From the NCBI GenBank assembly GCA_905215385.1, contig CAJMPY010000031.1, positions 1 through 23,944 of the forward strand: DNA of 23,944 bases. The letters run 5' to 3'. The notes under the pieces were generated by a model. The model did not search any database. It had not been told where the DNA came from and saw nothing but the letters and a program-made list of their open reading frames with translations. The position numbers and the translations under genes are program-made. This DNA is from an uncultured bacterium. Its GTDB lineage: Bacteria > Actinomycetota > Coriobacteriia > Coriobacteriales > Coriobacteriaceae. Shown here one piece after another: positions 22,345 to 23,944 of this stretch (the stretch's first letter is position 1; every line of letters starts with the position of its first letter).

Positions 22345-22708
22345 TAAGCCGGGGGTAGCCCTGGTACGCTTCTATGAGAACGCCGAGCCGTTTGAGGAAA
22401 AGCGGGACGAGCTGACCATCAGCGGGTGGGTGTACGACGAATATCACCTGGAGCTGAATATGTACGACGGCCTGAGTGAAGACATCCTCGGCAACTATGC
22501 CGGTTATCTGGCGCAAGCCAAGCTGCACGAGGCGGAGGGCAAGACGATCCCTTCCCTGCAGCAGCAGGTAGCCGACCTGGAGACCGACAAGGCGGCATTG
22601 ACGGAAAAGGTGACGAGCCTTGAGGGGCAGGTCACCGATACGCAGATGGCGCTATGCGATGTCTACGAACAGATCGTCGCCGTGACATCTACAACAGGAG
22701 GCGCGTAA
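22286..22708 (+). CDS. Phage protein downstream of fibre, XkdW-position, coiled-coil C-terminus
   Basis: This is a 140-residue acidic protein. The N-terminal ~65 residues are a small beta domain (VALVRFYENAEPFEEKRDELTISGWVYDEYHLEL). Residues ~85-120 are a coiled coil with heptad Leu/Val pattern (IPSLQQQVADLETDKAALTEKVTSLEGQV). AAGGAGGT lies before ATG 22286 and inside the RT gene, so it is translated independently although it overlaps the RT end by 59 nt. The slot between tail fibre and XkdX-like genes matches xkdW of Bacillus PBSX. It is not an Avd: it is acidic, while Avd is a basic four-helix bundle. Function is unknown, perhaps fibre assembly. Confidence 0.65.
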   Translation: MRVRGDNAPSNAFSLEAQPNKPGVALVRFYENAEPFEEKRDELTISGWVYDEYHLELNMYDGLSEDILGNYAGYLAQAKLHEAEGKTIPSLQQQVADLETDKAALTEKVTSLEGQVTDTQMALCDVYEQIVAVTSTTGGA

Positions 22709-22711
22709 CTG

Positions 22712-22852
22712 ATGGCGAGCAATTACATGGTGAAGGTCTACGCAGACCTGATCCGCAAAGGAAAAAAGACGATTGAGGAAGTTCCCGACCAGCTGCAAGC
22801 AGCCGTCCGGGAAATCCTCGAAAATAGCAAGAATGGAGCTGAGGGCTTATGA
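22712..22852 (+). CDS. CD1375-like small phage protein, copy 1
   Basis: This is a 46-residue protein starting MASNYMVKVYADLIRKGKKT and continuing with IEEVPDQLQAAVREIL. The pattern Y-x-x-L-I-x-K-G-K-K-T-I-x-x-V-P-x-x-x-x-x-x-V-x-E-I-L belongs to short CD1375/XkdX-like proteins encoded after the tail fibre in clostridial prophages. Function is not established. AGGAGGCG precedes the ATG. The stop TGA lies inside the loop of the terminator hairpin that follows. Confidence 0.75.
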   Translation: MASNYMVKVYADLIRKGKKTIEEVPDQLQAAVREILENSKNGAEGL

Positions 22853-22874
22853 AAAGCCTTCGGCTCCTTCTTTT
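22835..22874 (+). terminator. Terminator overlapping the end of the first CD1375-like gene
   Basis: GGAGCTGAGGGCTT (22835-22848) pairs with AAGCCTTCGGCTCC (22854-22867) as a 14-bp stem with two G-T wobbles and a 5-nt loop. TTCTTTTA follows. The loop overlaps the stop codon (22850-22852), so ribosomes finishing the gene would compete with hairpin folding. Confidence 0.7.
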
Positions 22875-22905
22875 ATACATTCTGATGGGAAAGGAGGTAG
22901 CAGTT

Positions 22906-23022
22906 ATGGCAGTTGTCTACGCGACCCTGATCGTCAAGGGCAAGAAGACCATCGACCAGGTTCCGAGCCTGATTCGGAAGCAGGTCGAGGAGATCCTGGC
23001 AGATCTCGAAGTCACCGTCTGA
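22906..23022 (+). CDS. CD1375-like small phage protein, copy 2
   Basis: This 38-residue protein begins MAVVYATLIVKGKKTIDQVP and ends with KQVEEILADLEVTV. It is a paralogue of the preceding small gene, sharing Y-A-x-L-I, K-G-K-K-T-I, V-P and the V-x-E-I-L end. AAAGGAGG precedes ATG 22906. It lies between two terminators (22835-22874 and 23041-23072), so it is set off from its neighbours at the RNA level. Function is unknown. Confidence 0.75.
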   Translation: MAVVYATLIVKGKKTIDQVPSLIRKQVEEILADLEVTV

Positions 23023-23040
23023 CCACGGCATTGATACGGA

Positions 23041-23072
23041 GGGCAGCTCCTTTGCGGGGGCTGCCCTTCTTA
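23041..23072 (+). terminator. Intrinsic terminator after second CD1375-like gene
   Basis: GGGCAGCTCC (23041-23050) pairs with GGGGCTGCCC (23057-23066) as a 10-bp stem with one wobble and loop TTTGCG. TTCTTAT follows. The T-tract is interrupted, so termination may be partial. Confidence 0.6.
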
Positions 23073-23096
23073 TCACGCGCAGAGGAGGATTGAGAG

Positions 23097-23522
23097 ATGA
23101 CGCTCAAGGAGATTTTGTTTGGTGGGGGAAGTGCGCTGTTTGTGCTGCTGACGCTGCTCCAGCTCGCCCCCATCAAAATCAATCCGTGGTCTGCAATAGC
23201 AAAGGCTTTCGGGCGCGCTATCAACAGCGAGGTCTTGGAGAAGGTCGGAAAGCTCGAAAGCGAGCTGCAGTGCGTTCGGTCTGGCATGGCCGAGGAAAAA
23301 GCCGTCAACTGCCGGGCGCGCATTCTACGCTTCGGCGATGAATGTCTCCACGGCGAGCGCCACACCAAAGATCATTTCGACCAAACGCTCCGGGACATCG
23401 CCGCCTACGAACGATACTGCGAGGATCACCCGGAGTTTGAAAACAATGTAACAGAGCTGACCAGTGACCGGATCAAGACGATATATCGCCGGTGCTTGGA
23501 CAGCAACGACTTTTTGCAATAA
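23097..23522 (+). CDS. Conserved clostridial phage membrane protein before holin
   Basis: This 141-residue protein has one N-terminal membrane segment (residues ~5-27, ILFGGGSALFVLLTLLQLAPI) and then a soluble, charged part. That part carries INPWSAIAKAFGRAINSEV, a central helix (KVGKLESELQCVRSGMAEE) and 'CRARILRFGDECLHGERHTKDHFDQTL'. I recognise this pattern from clostridial prophages, where it lies just before the holin, but no function is established. Position would fit the XhlA-like slot of PBSX, without visible homology. GAGGAGG precedes ATG 23097. Confidence 0.7.
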   Translation: MTLKEILFGGGSALFVLLTLLQLAPIKINPWSAIAKAFGRAINSEVLEKVGKLESELQCVRSGMAEEKAVNCRARILRFGDECLHGERHTKDHFDQTLRDIAAYERYCEDHPEFENNVTELTSDRIKTIYRRCLDSNDFLQ

Positions 23523-23535
23523 GGAGGAGTCACCG

Positions 23536-23944
23536 TGAATTTTCTGGATATGGCAAGTATCCGGCTGGCCGTCGGACTGGTGCTTCTGATCGCCGCCAAT
23601 ATCGCCCTCGGCTCCATCAACGCCATTATCGCCTGTGAATGGGATCTGGTAAAGTTCCGCAACGGCTGCATCAAGGGCGGCGTGATCGCTCTGGCGCTGA
23701 TTGCGGTTTACTTCGCCGGGTACCTCAACCCTGATCTGATGGTGGTGGAGGTGAGCGGCCAAACCGTGAATCTGATGACAGCGGTGTCGCTGGTCATGCT
23801 GGCGGCATTCACGGCCTATGCCGTTGATGTGATTGGTAAGCTGAAAGATATGCTGCTGACCGCAACGCCCGGCACAGATCAGACACTGGCCGCGCTGCCG
23901 GAGGAAAAGACTGATGAAGATGAAGCCCCCGACGCCCAGAAGGA
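23536..23944 (+). CDS. Putative holin, 3' end beyond window
   Basis: 136 full codons are visible and no stop is reached. The start is GTG 23536, 5 nt after AAGGAGGAG (23522-23530). Three hydrophobic segments are seen near residues 8-31 (IRLAVGLVLLIAANIALGSI), 49-64 (GVIALALIAVYFAGYL) and 76-99 (TVNLMTAVSLVMLAAFTAYA). An acidic hydrophilic C-terminus follows (EEKTDEDEAPDAQ). Size, three membrane spans, a charged tail and place after the tail genes fit a phage holin, which opens the membrane for the endolysin. The endolysin would be expected next, outside the window. Confidence 0.7.

Noticed and set aside
22286..22708. Candidate Avd accessory protein next to the RT
   Set aside because: It is acidic, with a beta N-terminal half and a coiled-coil end. 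Avd proteins are basic four-helix bundles. Its position fits xkdW instead.
1..23944. CRISPR arrays, tRNA or rRNA genes, insertion sequences, integrase or attachment sites
   Set aside because: No regularly spaced repeats, tRNA-like cloverleaf, transposase motifs or recombinase genes were seen by eye. Lysogeny genes would lie outside this late-gene window.

Overview
The window is the late structural half of a tailed-phage genome, most likely an integrated prophage. All genes lie on the + strand and are tightly packed, often with ATGA-type overlaps. The host is probably a high-GC member of the Clostridia (gut Oscillospiraceae-like). That assignment is an inference from GC-rich codon use, strong AGGAGG-type ribosome binding sites and small proteins typical of clostridial prophages (CD1375-like). 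The phage has a contractile tail (sheath, P2-type tube, P2-type baseplate) behind a lambda-type head, so it is a mosaic myovirus-like phage.

Layout: 1-219 is the end of the large terminase. 230-484 is a gpW/DUF6148-like joining protein, followed by a 135-nt gap rich in inverted repeats. 620-5200 is the head module: lambda-type portal, small Cys-rich protein, ClpP-like prohead protease with a nested scaffold start, decoration protein and major capsid protein. 5224-7446 is the head-tail connector and tail-completion set. 7460-13685 holds sheath, tube, an assembly chaperone with a P2-like -1 frameshift, and the tape measure. 13682-18034 is the baseplate, in P2 gene types X, D (with an inserted SH3b domain), V, U, W, J and I. 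18052-22344 is a receptor-binding fibre plus a diversity-generating retroelement (DGR). 22286-23944 is an XkdW/XkdX-position block leading into a putative holin that runs off the window.

The main finding is the DGR. The last 133 nt of the fibre reading frame before its tail end (variable repeat, VR, 20611-20743) matches a template repeat (TR, 20984-21116) at every non-adenine position. It differs at 14 of the 28 template adenines. All 11 Asn (AAY) codons and one Tyr codon of the template are changed in the fibre. A DGR-type reverse transcriptase follows 130 nt downstream. Its catalytic box reads YMDN rather than YxDD, and its motif B reads GYYICQ rather than the usual GxxxSQ. No Avd accessory gene is visible. 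GC-rich hairpins lie between VR and TR, and a TATAAT box sits in the loop of a hairpin just before the TR. Together these elements would vary the tip of the tail fibre and so the host range, as in Bordetella phage BPP-1.
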